Positions 11,619 to 24,298 are shown, counted from the stretch's first letter. The stretch is DNA of 64,000 nucleotides from Coniferiporia sulphurascens (GCA_002794785.1 NBBA01000004.1:1488001-1552000); one strand, 5' to 3'. The notes: generated by a model from the sequence alone, not told the origin. Translations and numbers: made by a program.

Positions 11619-12320
11619 CGTGGTCGGAGTGTATTGGCATGGTGGACCTGGGAGACGCGCGCTCACGGTCTTGTGCCAACGGCGCGCGCTTGCCGGTGTG
11701 TGCGAGGCTGCAGGCTGCAGCGTGTGCTACCTGGGAGTCACGGTCGCGTCACATCAATATGAAAAAGTGAAATACTACTCTGGTAGCCGAGTCGGAATTA
11801 ATACCCGGGTCGCCAATACTAATCCTCCAACTCTAACCAGCTGCCACTCCGATCACCATAAGCTCGACCACGGACAATAATCCGATTTTTTTCGGGGATT
11901 TGCACGTTCCGTCCGTGCATGGCAAAGTTGTCGATCAGGACACGAACTTGAACACAAAAGTCTACTTCAAGCTCTACCCTGAGCGCTAATAGGCCAATCC
12001 CCGCGATAATCTAGCCGCCTCAATTCTTTTCGTGTATAGAGCAAGATGAAAAATACAGATTGCCGATTAACTAATACCAGTATGTACTGTATTAAGATAC
12101 ACAAGTCACGGTGTGTTAAAATTGTCCTCCCGGCCTGAGATAAGCTGAGCAGTCACTTTACAAAGAGTCATATCAATATCACCGAAAATATCTCATAAAC
12201 GTCTTATTAGAGCAAAACGAAAGAGTCTGTCTGCAAACCGGTAAATCAGCAGCAATCAAATAAAGTGTCTCTGGAAAGAGATGGATGACTTACCCTATAA
12301 CTAGTATTGAACGTACTTTG
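11619..12320. other. Glucanase upstream region and 3' flank of the Zn2Cys6 gene
   Basis: About 700 bp with no ORF supported. The half nearer the transcription factor gene (12000-12300) is AT-rich, as expected for a 3' flank; the half next to 11618 should hold the glucanase promoter. Confidence 0.4.
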
Positions 12321-15300
12321 TTAGTATTCCGGGACGAAGTGTTGCTTCTGACCATTTGCCGGGACAGGAGGCTCGTTATCCAACACCATCGGCCATTCAC
12401 ACGCATCCGGTACCTGGTTTCTGGCAGGATACATTTGTTGCCACCATTGGCCCGGTTCCTCCGGCTCGTCGGGTGGGGGAGTCGCCTTTGCAAATTGAGG
12501 CTCGTTCACAGTATGCAGGAAGTTGACGAGGGAAAAGTCAAGTGCATATTCGCTCAGCTGGTACAAGTGAGCGTCGTCCGCTGCACCTCGGGAACTCCCG
12601 CTTTCTTGATACGAATGGCCACTTGACGTCGTGGATGGTATAACGTCGCATCTTGCAGCTTCAGATGGAGACTCCGCCAAGCCCATCCAAGCGCGAGTAT
12701 CCGTGCCGACATCCGAGGAAGACCGAGGAGCAAAATCGTATAATGTACCCATGATAGAATCCCGAGGAGTAGCGATGCGGTTCCCATCGGGAAGATGAGG
12801 CAAGACAGAAGAGAACTTTTTGAGTTGGTTGGCCAGGTAGCGTGCGTACAGAATTGGTGCGCGCCGTCCGCTCCCGCCTTCTGAGACGTCCTTGGATCGC
12901 AATACTTTAACGAGTTCGCGAACGAGATAGTCTATCTCTTCTAGGTCGCCGGAACATAGAAGAATGGTCATTTTAGGCCTTAGAAGCTAACGGTAATAAT
13001 AAAAAGGGGGGGGGAAAGTAAGGACCTAGAAATTTCCGCGGCAAACGAGTTGTAAACTCTTACGGAAAGTAGATGGGCTGCGGCAAAGGTGACAAAGAGA
13101 AAGTGTGCCTTGAGAAAATGTGTAAGCGCTAGCATATTTTACTGCAGCTGTTCGCTTCTCACCTCCATGCTGTACCGAAGCATCCCCGTTGGGTACAATT
13201 TGTAGATCATTCCCTTGATAACCTCCTTCGCAGCTTCCACACACTAGTCCAGTTGAGTAGGCATTACGTCAAAAATGACAGGGATACTAACCTGACGAAC
13301 AAGTTTGTCGTCTTTTGATGCGCCGGCTCCTTCTTCGCCTTTCTTCGCGGCTACCACTCGCTGTAATCCGTAGAAAAGTACAACAAGACGATTAAACGCA
13401 TTGATCCTGCACGCGGAAGAGAAAATGTGAGAAAACAATATGAATAACCATTTCGTTATCAGGGTTGGTCGAATAGATACAAATACTTACATCCGGTTTG
13501 TATCCGCGCGGTAAGAACACATGTACTCTATGGGAATATATATCTTCAGCATAGAACAAAGAGCAAGCGAAAAAGACTTGCCATCGTGCCGAGGGTGTGA
13601 TGCAAATCGATTACTCCATTCGATATGAAGCTTCCACAGTTCATTGCGATAGCTATCAACGACCTCCAGAACTTCTTTTATCTTCTTCGGTCTCTCTGGA
13701 TGCTCTCTCTCTTCGATCTCCACCTGTTCGACTTCAATTCGGAAGTGCCGCATCGTCCGTGAGATTTCGACATACGCGACCAGGTGGACATCAATTGAGA
13801 GATTGAATGGGGAGGAATGATACCAATCCCTGCAGTTACGCGCAATATAATCCTCAACGTCAAGCATGGCGGGCTTCCCAAATTGTGTCGCATGGCTTGC
13901 ATCGACGCAATAACAATTGAGCCAGGTGCGGATCCGATTCAAACGCTCGCGTTCGACCATCTCGCGAGCAAAGCCATCCTTTGAGTCCATGTTCTCAGTT
14001 GCATACAAGTCCGTAATATGATCGGTGGAGGGTGGTTCGTTCAGTCGGAGTTCATGCGCAAGCGAGAACGCGAGACCCATCGTAAGCCATCCCCTCTGAT
14101 CCTCGAAGCGCTTTCGTGGCATTTGATAGACAGATTGGATGAGGAATGCTTGGCATTCGTCAAGAGTCTTTCTCCCCTGTACAAGTGCCTTACCCGACAG
14201 GTCGTGCACAAATTCAACGAACAAAGAGACCATAGGAGCGTACTTCGGGGAATACTGCGTAGCAACGCAGCAGACTAAAGACGTTGCAGAAAGTAAGGCA
14301 TCTAGGTGTGACCAAGTGTTGTATCTGGCACTTACTCATTGTGAAGAGAAAATGTGAATGCCAGAACAATCTTCCTGGCGTGTGGAGCACGGGGTCCAAA
14401 AGGGAAAAGTAAGGCTAAAATCAAGCATTAACCCGGCGTCATTAAAAAGGTGAGGCGAGCATCGTTTTAAAACTTACATTTATGAATTTGAAGTAACTTT
14501 CGCAAATGTTCAAATATTAGACACAATTGATACGACAGTACTTGATCCTCACATTAGAAAAAGTTCCGTGACATCGCCAGGATGGATAATGCCCCGAGCT
14601 ATAATTTCCGGTGCTTTCGTGTAGGGAGTTACGGAGGCTTTGAGCAGACGCCATGTAAGTCTACAGTCCAACGGCTGGCGGAAGGCGAAAGAGTCGCTCA
14701 CTATCGGGGAAGTATGACAACAGGTCCTGTACGCTGTATTTGTCTTTCGAAGAGCCTGGAAATTGGCTCGTCGGTGACGGCAAATAGCCTGCGCTCGTGT
14801 CCATGTTCTGGTCATAAGAGGACCCCAATTCCCCGTATCCGTAACTGGACGTCCAGCTCGAACGATCTCTCTCAGTATTCGAAGAATGAGAGCTCGAGAG
14901 GGAGTGGTGTGAGATTGGTGAACTGCTGGTATTTTTTAGATTGGCTTTGTCGATCCATGATTGAACGCGCTTGTCGGTGGTGACCTCGTCAAACTGACGA
15001 AGGAGATTGGCAATTTCAAGATCCTGTTTGTGAGACTTCAAAAGAAGTTCCTCGTGCGTTCTGTATCCGTCGTAGAGCGATCCGGAAAAGACCTTCAATA
15101 TGTAAAAAATTTCGGAGTCAACTGCAGGACGTACGCTACGGCTCGCCGCTTCTTTCGTCCATTCACGACACACTGGAGCTTGTTGATGATGCAACGCTGA
15201 CAGGAGCCTTGACCGGCGCTGAAATGGCACTTAACCTTCAGCCCCTTGCAGTGTGTACAAGCTCCCCTGGAGAAACACGCAAGGTCAATGATGACATATA

Positions 15301-15462
15301 AACTCTATGGGCTTGTTTCACAAACCGTTTACTGGGTTGGGATCCAGGGTTCCCAGAGCTGCGCTTCCCGTATCGTCTGTCCGTGCCATCCTCGCTGGAC
15401 TCATACTCGCTTTCCGTGTCGACGCGGGAAGGCTTGGGAGGCTGGTAGTACCTGAACGACAT
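12321..15462 (-). CDS. Zn2Cys6 transcription factor with fungal-specific TF domain
   Basis: DNA-binding regulator of the Gal4 class, about 841 aa. Exons: 15462-15326, 15266-15135, 15060-14702, about 14660-14553, 14496-14478, 14414-14336, 14274-13491, 13406-13292, 13243-13163, 13108-13064 and 12986-12321. The binuclear cluster starts CTHCKGLKVKC and ends CQRCIINKLQC, followed by GRKKRR and a coiled-coil-like THEELLLKSHKQDLEI. The middle region (GDVTELF, YFKFINPYFSLLDPVLHTP, ICCVATQYSPKY, MPRKRFEDQRGWLTMGLAF) matches the fungal_trans domain. Exon 5 is only 19 nt. The junction 14702/14660 is odd: the donor GTGAGC and acceptor TGTAG are clear, but a strict GT-AG splice loses one base of frame. 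Either a non-canonical site is used or this allele is frameshifted. The target genes are unknown. Confidence 0.85.
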
Positions 15463-17018
15463 TGAGGTGGGTACAGACGCGGGGGACTTTGAGCTGGTGG
15501 CCAACGGCGCGTTTATTGTACGCGTGTTAGCACTGGTGGTGACGACTGAGGGGTTACGAAAACCACGCTTGTATTCCTGCGTGGCTGACTGTGATGAATT
15601 GAAGCCGAATGGGCCCTCTAGCTGTCCAGCTGCGTAATAAGGTAGATTGTCATTTCGGTCTACATATGTAAGGAGGGAAGGCCTTACTGTTAATCTATAT
15701 CAGGAAGATACAAAGCGTCATCAGTCAGTTGCGTACACAAGGGGAGGGGGGACTGCCAAGAGCCAGAGGGTACAGGTTTAGTCGAAGTGCATACGGACCT
15801 GTACAAACACGCTGGGCGAACAAATCTGATCCAGCTCGCTTCTCGATTGCATGGGCGGCGCAGGTTGTTTCAAGTGTACAGAGAAAAAGTTTGCCGAGAT
15901 GTTTCTGCAAGCAAATCGGGACAGTCAGTAATCAGCCCGAGGACGTGCACAGCATGACAGGCATTCACCTGCCGCGATGAAAGAATATCTGGAGTATTCA
16001 GGTGAACTCCAAGGAGCGAGGGTAGGCCGCTATATAGCCTTACACGCGCGCTTCCGCGGGTGTGTCGCGTTTGAGCGAATGCGCTAAATGCGTCAGCAAA
16101 GGGTGTGCAAAGATGGACAAGAGCGAAGCCCTGGGCAGAACGACAGCCAATATAAGACATGTAGACACTGCGGACGAAGGTTCGGCTCACGCGCCCCCAG
16201 ACCCGCTCGGCATACCTAAGGCCCCGCCAATTGCGGACCGGGAACTTGATGAAGACCGACAACTATATGGCCAAATACGAGGGTACAATGCAGGGTCTGT
16301 GAGGTAAGGCAACAGAGGCCGTCCCCCCGCATGCCTCCGTCTCGCATGCTGCCGTCACCGTTATACTCATACCGGTTTCGTGAGCGGCAGGCACTGTGGG
16401 GAGAACGTGAACGCCAACTCTGCTTGAGGAGCTTCCATCACCAGTGGCGCTTCCCGATCGATTGAATGCAATTTGTTACGGTTTATCCGGTATTCTCCGG
16501 GGCAGACTCGAGGGGCAAGTAGGCTCGTCTCCCGTGTACAGACGCCGTGGCCACAGCCGCAGACCAGACGTACAATAAGCGAGTCGATTTTGATTTGATT
16601 TTGGGCGACAAGGCGGACCGACCGACCGACGCCTTCGACGCTCGGGTGAGAGTCTCATCTGATAATGAGCGCGGCCCGCACAAGTCTCTTTGTTGGTGAT
16701 GGGAGGTGGAGTTAAGGGGAAAGCAAGGTTAGGTAACACGGAAGCAAAATGCCCGTGACACGTTCGCTGTGACGCACCAGGATACACCGCGGCATACTCC
16801 GATGCCTGCTGTTAGTGCTTGTTTAGGGTTCAACAACGTCCATTTCATGCTTATCGTGTTACATACATATGCATACTTTCGAACACTATAATTACACAAG
16901 TCAATCTGCTTACATACCGGCAATTCGCCAATCTTATAATCGAGAAGAAGAAATTAACTGAAACAGATTCTGGAAGAGAACCAGAATACTCCAAAGGTAG
17001 CCACAATCAGACAAGCCG
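15463..17018. other. 1.5 kb upstream region of the Zn2Cys6 gene, no gene seen
   Basis: Short ORFs on both strands (for example 15870-16262 minus and 16062-16307 plus) have no family resemblance and no splice partners. It probably holds the promoter and 5' UTR of the transcription factor plus the 3' flank of the next minus-strand gene. Confidence 0.4.
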
Positions 17019-19614
17019 TCAGAACACACCTTCCATCATTACCCCGAAGATCCCTCCAGATCCAACTTCCTTCGCGTCTCTTCGCTTGGGCTCGTCATTC
17101 ACTCTCGCCCGTCGCATGAGCGTTCGGTGGCGTTTCGCACTCCGGCTCGCCTCTTCCTGCCCCTGCTCGAATTTGCCAACGTCCTTCACACTAACACGTG
17201 TGTCGTCCTCGTCCGTCTGGAGACTCGCCCTCCGTCGCGTACGCCTCGACTGGCGTGACTTTGCCGCCCTCGTTCGCACTCTCTTCGCACCCTCGCGGGC
17301 CTGGCTCACCATCTTGGCAGCTCCTTCCGTTCCAACTCGTAGACGCTCACCCGCCGTCCGCAAGAGCAGCTCGCCGGCACGCCGGACCTTTTTCGCGCTC
17401 TCCCTTGCCCGTGCGTTTCGAGATAACATTTCGTTCTGGATAAGCGTATGCGCAGTCTTCACTCTTCCTTTCGCATTATTTGTCTGTCGACGGAGTGCTT
17501 GCAAAAGCTCGTCAATTGCTTCGTGCAGCGCTAACATATCCACCCCCGCCACCTGCGCCAGTGCTTTGCCCACGGTGGAGATCAGAGTAAGAGAGTTCTC
17601 GACGACTCGAACGTTGAGTGCCCTGCCATTACCGGCTGCGCTGCCCTTCGCCAATCCTTCGCTTCGACGCTCTTTAGGCACTGCTGTTAGCAGAGCATTG
17701 AGCGGAACTGAATCTTTCTCGGACACGCGCACAGCAGTAACGGGTCGAACCATCAGATCTCTGGAATTTTGCTCATCCACGACAGAAGAAGCCCTATCCG
17801 CATGTAGACAACGTGATTCCGAGTGACGATTGCATGCATAGGTTGTGGCCGACCCAAGATTTGCGCGCTCCTCGCCTAGAGCATGATCGGTTGCGCACGA
17901 TGGTAATATAAGCGCATCCTGGATAGAAGTAGCTGGGCCGTCCTGCACAATCGCTTTCGCAGTAATAGTTGCGGGAGGGAAAGAACCCGTGTGTAAAATA
18001 GAGGACGTGCGATATCCGGCCGAAATTGTGAGCAACGCGCTATTACTAGCGGAACTAGCAGATGGTGTCGTTTCGACAGATTGGTTGGTCCCATTAACAG
18101 CCGCCACAGCTGCCGTAGACCTGCTACCCAACTGGACCCCTCCAATGGTAATGGCGAGAATCGTCGCTGCTACAAATGCAAGCGTATACCTAATTCGCAT
18201 CCATTAGTATAATCAGCTATTGTATCGTTTTGTTAAGATATTATCACCATTTGTTCGTGAATAAACGGTCCACCTCACAAGCGCGACCAGGAGGCGTCTC
18301 CATATTCTGTTTGAACAATACCGATAGTCTATCCGCCAGAGTAATTCGATCCAGACTTTCCAGGGCAGTAACGCCGAGAATTTCGTTGGGACGGCTAGTA
18401 TCCAACATGATTAAGCATTCATTCGCTATTTCTAGACGCTCCCAGGCATACTGAGCAGAATCGCTCATAACCTGCTCAGAAAAAGATGACGATACAGCCG
18501 GGATAGAGGTCCCGAAGTCCAAGGATGGGGGGCTTATCAGAGGCAGATAGTATGTGTGCTTCGGAAGGGCAGAAGGCAAGCGAGAAGGCAAAAGTATGAG
18601 AGCCAAGGAAGGCTCCTCGTTATAGGCATCAATAGTAGCCTGGCGGAGGTTAGAACGGCCAAGTAAATGATCAACACCAATACTAACCGTCTCAAAAGCG
18701 CTTGATGTCCTGTCGGCGACACGGATCATGAATTGCTCGTTAGCTTTGGAAAAGGTATCTTTGACACTAGAGTCGAAATAGTAACAACGTGTTGTGCCTT
18801 CCTCGATAAATAAGGGCGTTTCACCATCGTATTGAAGTGCTAAAGCCATAACTCTTTCCGCAATATGCCACTTCGACAAAGATGCTGACCCATACAAAAC
18901 AAGGGACAATACGCAAGAAGCGGGAACAGGAATTAAAGGTGCACTTGCGTGCTCATCAGACATCTCCGAGACGACGAGAGTAGGCGCCTCGACATCTGCG
19001 AAGGAAGATGAGGCTTCTTCGGTGAAATTCTCACAATATTCATCGGTCGAGCTAGTCGGAGTTACTGCACCCGCACGCGGAGCTGAACCTGAGGAGAGAT
19101 CGTCTCTGGAACTGACAAGTGGGTCTGGGAACGAAAGCCTCAGCCTAGATTGCGATTCGGTCAACGACGCATGCAAAGAGGATGTCACAGAGCGGACTCG
19201 AGAAGCCCTCAGCGTCCCCATGACGCTACAGTTGAGTGCATCGTTGATCCTATTATCCTCATCGATGCGGGAGGCAACACTCGTGCTGAGTGACTGTGCA
19301 TCCCGCTCGGCTGCTTCATCCGTGGCGTCTTGGGGTATAAGGCGCGTCTCGTCAGTTAGTTCTTCTGAGCATCTGTGAATACCATCTGCGAGGCCTTCCC
19401 AGACGTCCCCGTCGACGCTACCATCGATCGTCCCAGCGCGCGATAAAGGGCGGTCTGGTGCTGCGGCGTGGTGCGGGAAATCGCTATCGTCCTCAGTGCC
19501 GGATATCTGTGTCCACTCAGAGTCGTAGTCGGAGAGACTAGACGTGTCAGTTTCGTATTCAAACCGCTCTGCGAAAGGTGGCATAGGAAGAGGATGCGTA
19601 GACTCGTAATCCAT
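17019..19614 (-). CDS. Single-pass membrane protein of unknown function with W-x-x-I motif near N terminus
   Basis: I do not recognise the family. Two exons (19614-18248 and 18189-17019) join across a 58-nt intron; the splice turns NKW|TGA into WYTLAFVAATILAITIGG, placing one hydrophobic helix at about residues 456-476 of 845. The N-terminal half is acidic and Ser-rich and contains DYDSEWTQISGTEDD at about residues 29-43. It also has a compact hydrophobic region (LSLVLYGSASLSKWHIAERV) that may be folded. The C-terminal third is basic and helical (Lys/Arg/Ala-rich) and may form a coiled coil or bind membranes. There is no N-terminal signal peptide. The architecture suggests an organelle-anchored adaptor with two soluble faces, but that is inference. 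Confidence 0.75.
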
Positions 19615-19792
19615 TGAGATGGTGATTGTTAGTCGGTGAGGAAGGGCACCTAATACGCCTTTAAAAGGAAGCTGTCACACTTATATGATTTGTGACACTT
19701 GCGAGTTTGGGGCGCCGGGTAGTAACACCGATCGGTCGTCCGAACCCGAGGCCGTTTTCTTAGTATCTTACTACCTCCTTGTAGCAAATACT

Positions 19793-21581
19793 ATGAACAG
19801 TCTCGATCTGCCTGTGAAGCAGGACGCTAAATTGCTTGGCGGGAAACGCAGTATTATATGCCAACTACCAGAGGACTTGATTCTACACATCGCTCTCTAC
19901 TCGGACATAGCGGATGTATTTGCTCTCAAGCAGGTGAGCCAAGTTGGAATTACCGAGGTTCCGGCGTGCTCACCATATCATAGACATGCCGTAGTCTTTA
20001 CATGTCAACAGACTCAGACTATCTCTGGCACCAGATCCTTCCTCGCGAGGAGCTCACTTTAGACATTTCCCCGTATAAAGACCCCAGGGAGCTCAGCGCT
20101 CACGAGCTCCGGGCCTCTGCAATCCGTGCCCTCAAATTACAGGGTAATTGGTCGAGGAAGAGACCGCAGGTTCGCGGATTTTACGTTGCAACTGCGCGGT
20201 AGGCTTGTTAAAGTCTGGACAAATGTGGTGATGATACGGGATACACTGACTATGCCCCCTTTACAAATGTAGGACATTCGACGAGCTTATGCTCCTCCAT
20301 GGCGGAACGATTTTACTCGGTATCCATCGTGATAGGCACTCACAAAGGCCTTCCATGTCTATTTGTGCATATAGCTTGCTGGATGCTCGTTTTCCGCGTC
20401 TAATCGCGCAGTTTTCGATACCCGCGGCTATGAAGGACTTCGATGCATGCGTCGAAGGTCCGGGTGACGCACTTGTTCTCGCCGCCACTGTTACTAAGGA
20501 TGATGCGGAGTAAGCCTTCTCTCTTCTTTTCGAAGTATCCCTCACTTATCCACCGTGGACTTAACAGGGTGCTTGAAGTGTATTACATTCGATTGCCTCT
20601 GGATACTCCGGCGGTGTGTAATGGGGCATATGAAACTGTTTACAGTTTTGTGCTTCGTCAGGAGGGTCTCTTTCATAAAGTCTCGTTACACGGAGAATAC
20701 ATTGTATCATCCATCATGAACCATTCTCTTGAGCATGGCGGCCAGTCTTCACATGTATTATTAGCGAATTGGAAGACTCGGTTGCAAATGACTATCAATC
20801 CCCGTTTCGCCGACGTGAGTTGTTAGCTTTTTCCGAAGATTTGTTGCCTCAATTAGAGTTACAGAACCTCGACCAAATGGACGTCAGGGTATGTCCCCCC
20901 TTTCTCGCCGTCGTCGGAGCTTCCGTATCAAAAGTGCAAATCACCTTGGTTCCTTTGGAAGCCATCGCATTTGGCGGCGTTCTTGAGCAGCCCATAGTAA
21001 GCATGACGAAGCAGGATGCGCTTCCTCAATTTCCGCGTATTGTTGTGCCCCTGATGGATTTTTACGACATTTGTATCTCAAACGACAATAACTTCGGTTC
21101 ACACGTGACGGCGACGTCGCTTTCACTCATTGTCTTCCCCACACTTTCACGTCTCGATGTACGTCAAAGCAAGAAGGCGTTGTATCTCCGCTTTATCATC
21201 GATCCAAAGGCAAAGCCCGGATCTACCGATTTGTTCGAATGTGGTGACGGTCACGATCTGAACTCCTCTTCGATAAGGCTGGACATCTCCACGCCGTTCG
21301 ATATCCCCATCGGCTCATACCCAGAGCACCCGTATCTTGGGACGAAGGGCAGACGGGCCGTTTGGATTGAACAATCCTTGAAGTCTGACTACGTGCAAAT
21401 TTTGCGCCTCGACTATAATCCGGAGGAGCGAAAGCCCCCCGCAGTGGATGTGCTCCTTCCACCGGAGCCTCAATTGCCTTTCAAGCCAAGTTCATGTCGT
21501 ACACTTGCATTTGACGAGGCCTCGGGAAGACTATGTGTTGGCCTTTATAACGGATCTGTATATATCTTGGATTACGTTTGA
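19793..21581 (+). CDS. F-box protein
   Basis: Probable substrate receptor of an SCF ubiquitin ligase, 518 aa. Exons: 19793-19933, 19984-20198, 20273-20509, 20568-20814 and 20865-21581. The F-box is at residues ~23-53 (CQLPEDLILHIALYSDIADVFALKQTC), followed by SDYLWHQILPR, the usual boundary in agaricomycete F-box proteins. The rest (ALRALKL, GGTILLGIHRD, DEASGRLCVGLYNGSVYILDY at the very end) looks like beta-strand repeats and may form a propeller, but no clear WD motifs are visible. The substrate is unknown. Only 178 bp separate its start from the start of the divergent membrane-protein gene, so the two probably share a promoter. Confidence 0.85.
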
Positions 21582-22050
21582 CATACAACGTCTCTGTGCA
21601 TACCAAGGGCATCAATCCGCTTGAACGCTGTGTACTTCGTACGATAGCACATAACCCTACATGTTCCGGTATTCGGTCGGAATCAGACGCGAATTTATTT
21701 ATGGGCTAGTGCTGATGAAGCCACCCTATGCACAAGTCCATGAAATCCATGGCTATAGAACGATGGTAGCTCGTAGAGCGTTCCGCTGAAATCCTGCTTA
21801 AAGCAAAAAACAAAAAGCAGGACTTCAAAATGAAAGGTCCATATCCTGAAGAAGTGTACAGAGTACGGGGGAAGAGACATGAAATGAAAACTGAGCGACA
21901 GAGTTACATAGCAATTGCGGCCACGTCCAAAGGTCCAAAAGTAACGCGTATGATAATGTATAAATATAACGAAGTGGGGGAAGATATATGTACTAGGACA
22001 GGTGAGGACGTGGTGGTCATGTTTCCTATGGCAGGACCGAGGAAACAGCG
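21582..22050. other. Convergent 3' flanks, F-box gene / aspartic protease
   Basis: About 470 bp between two convergent stops. An ORF at 21830-22054 on the plus strand lacks any family resemblance and is taken as chance. No terminator hairpin or repeat was recognised. Confidence 0.4.
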
Positions 22051-24298
22051 TTAGACTAGTAGGTATTGTAGTATTTCAAATGCCAACAGTCCAAGCCCGA
22101 TCGCCCCCAGAGCAGGCATCCGAACAGAGGCAGAAGAAACTCTTTCGCCGGGAGGAACACCAAGTGCAATGGAAGTCGTTGGAGCGACTGATGTGCTTGT
22201 AACAATGACACCTGATGCATCTGTAATGAGGAAAGTTGCGAGCGTTGGTGAGAGCGTTATCGTCGGAAGCGCAGTTACATTCACTGATGCAGACGCAAGC
22301 AGAGCACTGTAGGTTTTCGTTCCCAGCGCGGAAGTGACGACGGCTCCGGCACTGGCAAGGACTGAAGTATTGAAGATATATGAGGCTGTGCTTGCAGAGG
22401 GCGTAGGAAGAATGACATTTGGAAGCGTGGTCGCGACGGTCACGGAAGCGGAGGAAAAGAAGGATGATATGTATGAAGCATTTTCGGAGAGCGTAGTTAT
22501 GTTGTTGAGGGGGTAAAAACCAATCATCGGCACTTCCTTGTCGTCAATCCCATAGCTGTTGAGTAGGTCAGCGCTGTAGATGGCAAATTAAAAAATATGA
22601 GGCGTCTTAGACACACCTGAAAATTGAGTAAACTGTCCTTAAAAAAGGAGTTCCCAGCTGCCAGTCGATTCCATCCCCACCGTTTTGGACAGCTCGTGGC
22701 CATGATAGGCAGAAATATGGGTCGCTGAGAACCGGGCCAATTAAGTAGTCCGTCGGTTGTAGCGTGAAGTTTCTTTGACTGCTAAAAACATTAGCCGTAC
22801 GCTCACAGATATAACTCATATGACATGCCCGAAATTGAAGGAGAGCACCTCCTCCGTATCACATGGCAAAGCCCATTGGCCGACTGTAACCACATCAGAC
22901 AAATTCAGAAGTGCACGTAAGAAACGAACCATCAGCATCAACTAAACGGGCCTCGCTGATAGCACCGAATATGCGAGAGACGTCTTGGTACGGTCCAAAT
23001 AAGCCGTTCGTCCCTCTGGAAGCTATCATGAGTGCCGAAGGAACCAAGTCCAATAGTGATCAGACTCACATATCGATTAAGGCTAACGAGGTTTCGGTAA
23101 TATTGGGATATGTTGGGTTAGTGTCGAAAAGGGTACCGTTTATCTTTGGATCTTGTTAGCACGGATATTTGTCAAAGCATATACGAGGATACGCACTCCG
23201 AACCCGGGCATGCGCACCGCCCATTGAAGATAGCTTGAGGCGTTACTTTCTAAACCGAACGGGGAGAACGGCATGACCTTATGCCACTCGATGTTGCTCA
23301 AATTTTTGACGACATTAGAATCAATGGCACCTGCGTCCGAAGGTAAGCAAACGTGCATGTACTAAGCTTAAATTGGCAAACCAAGTGTTAGTGTCCCGTC
23401 ATCGTCTCGTGTGAGACTTAACCCGAACATCGGATAATCGAGTAGCCCCTGTTGAGCAAGGCCGTTAATGTACGGCGTTGCTGTCCGAATATCAGCCTGT
23501 GTCGTGGAAGCACACCAGAAAGCATACAGTTGGCAATTATGGAAGAAAAGGCAGATAGGCGAGGAAAGCCCATGCCAAGAACGCCGCTAATCTCGCTCCC
23601 CAAAACGACATTGGTAGCATTGACGAGTCCTTTCGTGCAAAAAAAAGGTTGAGCTTACACGCTTTCATCCCATCAAAGAGACTCACCGATGATTTGATTC
23701 GGAGAAGTGAAGTTATTGAGCTGCACAGATTCTGTGGCGAGAAAACCAGACGAGGCTAAAGATTCCGGTAGCCTAGTTACCAAAACTATTCTGGGTTCGA
23801 ACTAGGAAATACTCACTAGATCCATCAGCAAAGGATAAGTTGAAGCCAGTTTGATTGTTATTTATTATTCCGAATGATGGACTGTGGTAAGAGAGTGGAT
23901 ATGACGGAGAAGACTTGCAAAACTCCTTGGCAGCGCATGCAGAAGAGACGAGCCACAAATCGGACGAGCCGGTGTCGAGAGATAGACGGAAGCTGATGTT
24001 TCCAATAGCTAAGACAGTGTAGTACGAGCTGCAGGTGGCGGGTAAATGGCCCGCATTTTAGGGACAGAGCCGTAGGCACTAACCTGCCGTCGGTACTCAA
24101 GGCGAGCTGAGAGATGCCTGCACTCGACGCCTCCGCGTCGCGCCGGTGGAGCGAAGACTGACTGAGCAGAGGACGATTCAGCGAACCTCCATACGATTGG
24201 CCCGCAGCTCTACCAGTGGAAGGCCAGGTTTCTTTTGCATAAATGCAACTGAGCAAAGGTAACAGAGCATAAAGAAAGAGTTTGAAGGCGAGCATCAT
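22051..24298 (-). CDS. GPI-anchored aspartic protease (peptidase family A1)
   Basis: Pepsin-like endopeptidase of the cell surface, 571 aa. Eleven exons: 24298-24084, 24028-23817, 23755-23687, 23629-23528, 23480-23382, 23330-23197, 23143-23070, 23015-22930, 22883-22829, 22781-22617 and 22555-22051. It begins with a signal peptide (MMLAFKLFLYALLPLLSC) and a short propeptide ending near RR. The first active-site motif is SLDTGSSDLWLVSSAC (about residue 91), then SFADGS, LGMGFPRLSA and LTLGAID. The second active-site position reads ALIDIGTNGLFGP, where Asp is kept but the usual Thr/Ser of D-T/S-G is Ile. The C terminus is Ser/Thr-rich and ends in a hydrophobic tail (IGLGLLAFEILQYLLV), typical of a GPI signal. 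The intron 22828-22782 starts with GC, not GT. The LINE lies 176 bp upstream of the start. Confidence 0.9.

Noticed and set aside
15870..16262. 130-aa minus-strand ORF upstream of the Zn2Cys6 gene
   Set aside because: No splice partners, no recognisable domain; chance ORF in a GC-rich region.
16819..17826. 335-aa plus-strand ORF
   Set aside because: Complement of the basic C-terminal exon of the minus-strand membrane protein; the minus frame joins a second long exon across a good intron.
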